A DNA stretch of 64,000 bases from Cristatella mucedo (taxonomy: Eukaryota > Bryozoa > Phylactolaemata > Cristatellidae): NCBI GenBank assembly GCA_009760855.2, contig WPIO01000025.1, positions 1,130,501-1,194,500 of the forward strand. The letters are read 5' to 3'. Under the pieces are notes generated by a model. The model saw nothing but the letters and a program-made list of their open reading frames with translations. It was not told the origin of the DNA and made no database searches. Numbering within the stretch: position 1 is the first letter of the stretch; the number at the start of each line of letters is the position of its first letter. Both the position numbers and the translations under genes were made by a program. Below are positions 62,831 through 64,000 of this stretch, one piece after another.

Positions 62831-64000
62831 AGCACAACAATGCTAATGTTTATCGAAAAACGTACCGAACCTTTAGTGCCTCAAGTGAGCGAAAGAGCTG
62901 CAACTAAAAAGTAACATGGCTGACTTGTAGTGGACTCTAGCGAAAGCCTGCATTAATACCTGTGGCCATGAGTGAATGCAATACCATCTGTAACCATTAT
63001 GACCAAGTAGATGTTCCTATGCTAAAGATTTTCCTACAGCTCATTTATAGCATCAGCGACTTGCGATGTGCATTCTCAAGCCAACAGCCCTAAATCTAAT
63101 GCAAGGAAGAAAAATGAGAAGCTTAGCTAATTCAGTAGAAGAAGAAAGTGAAAGCATAGAAGCAGCAGCCAACCAAGGACAGCTGGAAAGGAAGCGCCCA
63201 GAGTCGGCAGCAGGACACAAGACATACTCAAGAATCGCTGAACTAATTTCCAGTCTATAACTCGTAGTGCAAAAGATTCTGCAGCCATCTATATTTCTGT
63301 AAACGAAAGATTTGTATGGCAGGACCATCCTTGACAAAGATTTTGTGAGCCTGAGTGTGTGTGTATACACACGCAAATATACAGCTGTTATTGATGCAAC
63401 GAAATGCCACGGCTGACAGCAATATCTAGGCCAACATTAAGTCGTCCGATTGGCTCGATGGTACAAAGGCAGCAGCCACCGAAATCAGCACCCGTATATC
63501 GGCTAGCTTCTTAAAGGCTACTTGGTGCCTCTACTTATAAGGAAACATATACGCACAGCATGCACATTCAAATTCACTTAAGCACTGCCAAAGGGCAGTC
63601 ACACCAAATACTAGAAAACCTACCACTTGCTCTGCTAGTTATGCCATAGCTGCCGCTCTTAAGAATGTAAACCATAAAATTCAGTGCTGGAGGCATTCAA
63701 TTTGCGACTCTTACGCAGGGCTTTGTCTTATAAGCCTCAGCGATCCAGCCTTGGTACCCTGCTGAGATTGCAATCCCAAACAAATCGAGCCTTCAAAACT
63801 AAGCTGGCCCGTGGACACCACTACAAGCCAGGGTCCTCTCTCCATTTCACAGCTGCTTAAGAGCAGTCGGCAGGCAGGCAGTGTAAAACGAGGTGCATAC
63901 TCGAAAGCTAGAACCCAAAGAGCTATCACTTATACCTGGCACCTCAATTGAAGCCAGCAGCAGCAATGGTGCAGCAGTCTAGGCTACCGACGTCCGTGCA

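Larger units (their letters stand above)
61057..64000. other. AK2 upstream intron, repeat-rich
   Basis: It contains a family A SINE (61348-61541) and a Tc1 relic (61950-62830). No exon matching the AK2 P-loop, NMP-binding domain or FLLDGFPR motif was seen. 62830-64000 shows short open frames only. Confidence 0.7.

Overview
This is a piece of an animal genome, almost certainly from an invertebrate. It holds multi-exon genes with GT-AG introns, recognisable metazoan orthologues, tRNA-derived SINEs, 5'-truncated non-LTR retrotransposons and fossil Tc1/mariner elements. The phylum cannot be fixed from this sequence. Coding exons are short and GC-richer than their surroundings, and introns run from about 250 bp to over 10 kb and are full of repeats.

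Layout, left to right. (1) 1182-5258, minus: ALKBH5, the RNA m6A demethylase; two exons carry the whole catalytic core, and the C-terminal tail is not seen. (2) 5259-13670: gene-poor, repeat-rich. (3) 13671-20716, minus: a BTB-BACK-Kelch (KLHL-type) cullin-3 adaptor in six exons. (4) 20717-27048: repeat-rich, with a large inverted repeat at 21981-22426. (5) 27049-32027, minus: an ESCO/Eco1 cohesin acetyltransferase in six exons; the last exon was not confidently found. (6) 35576-55363, plus: a complete twelve-exon ACTL6 (BAF53) gene for a 430-residue actin-related subunit of chromatin remodellers, divergent from ESCO. (7) 56811-61056, minus: the last two coding exons of adenylate kinase 2, convergent with ACTL6; its N-terminal exons lie beyond the right edge. 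The gene models were built by joining splice sites in phase and comparing each product with known families.

The genes are unrelated housekeeping and regulatory genes and do not form a pathway, although ESCO and ACTL6 both act on chromatin and share a 3.5 kb intergenic interval. The repeats are the most unusual part. One CR1/L2-like LINE family and one SINE family share a 3' stem-loop. A second tRNA-derived SINE family recurs in inverted pairs. Two TA-flanked DNA transposons sit end to end inside an ACTL6 intron. There is also a 0.45 kb near-perfect palindrome. I saw no CRISPR array, bacterial operon, virus or obviously new multi-gene system.
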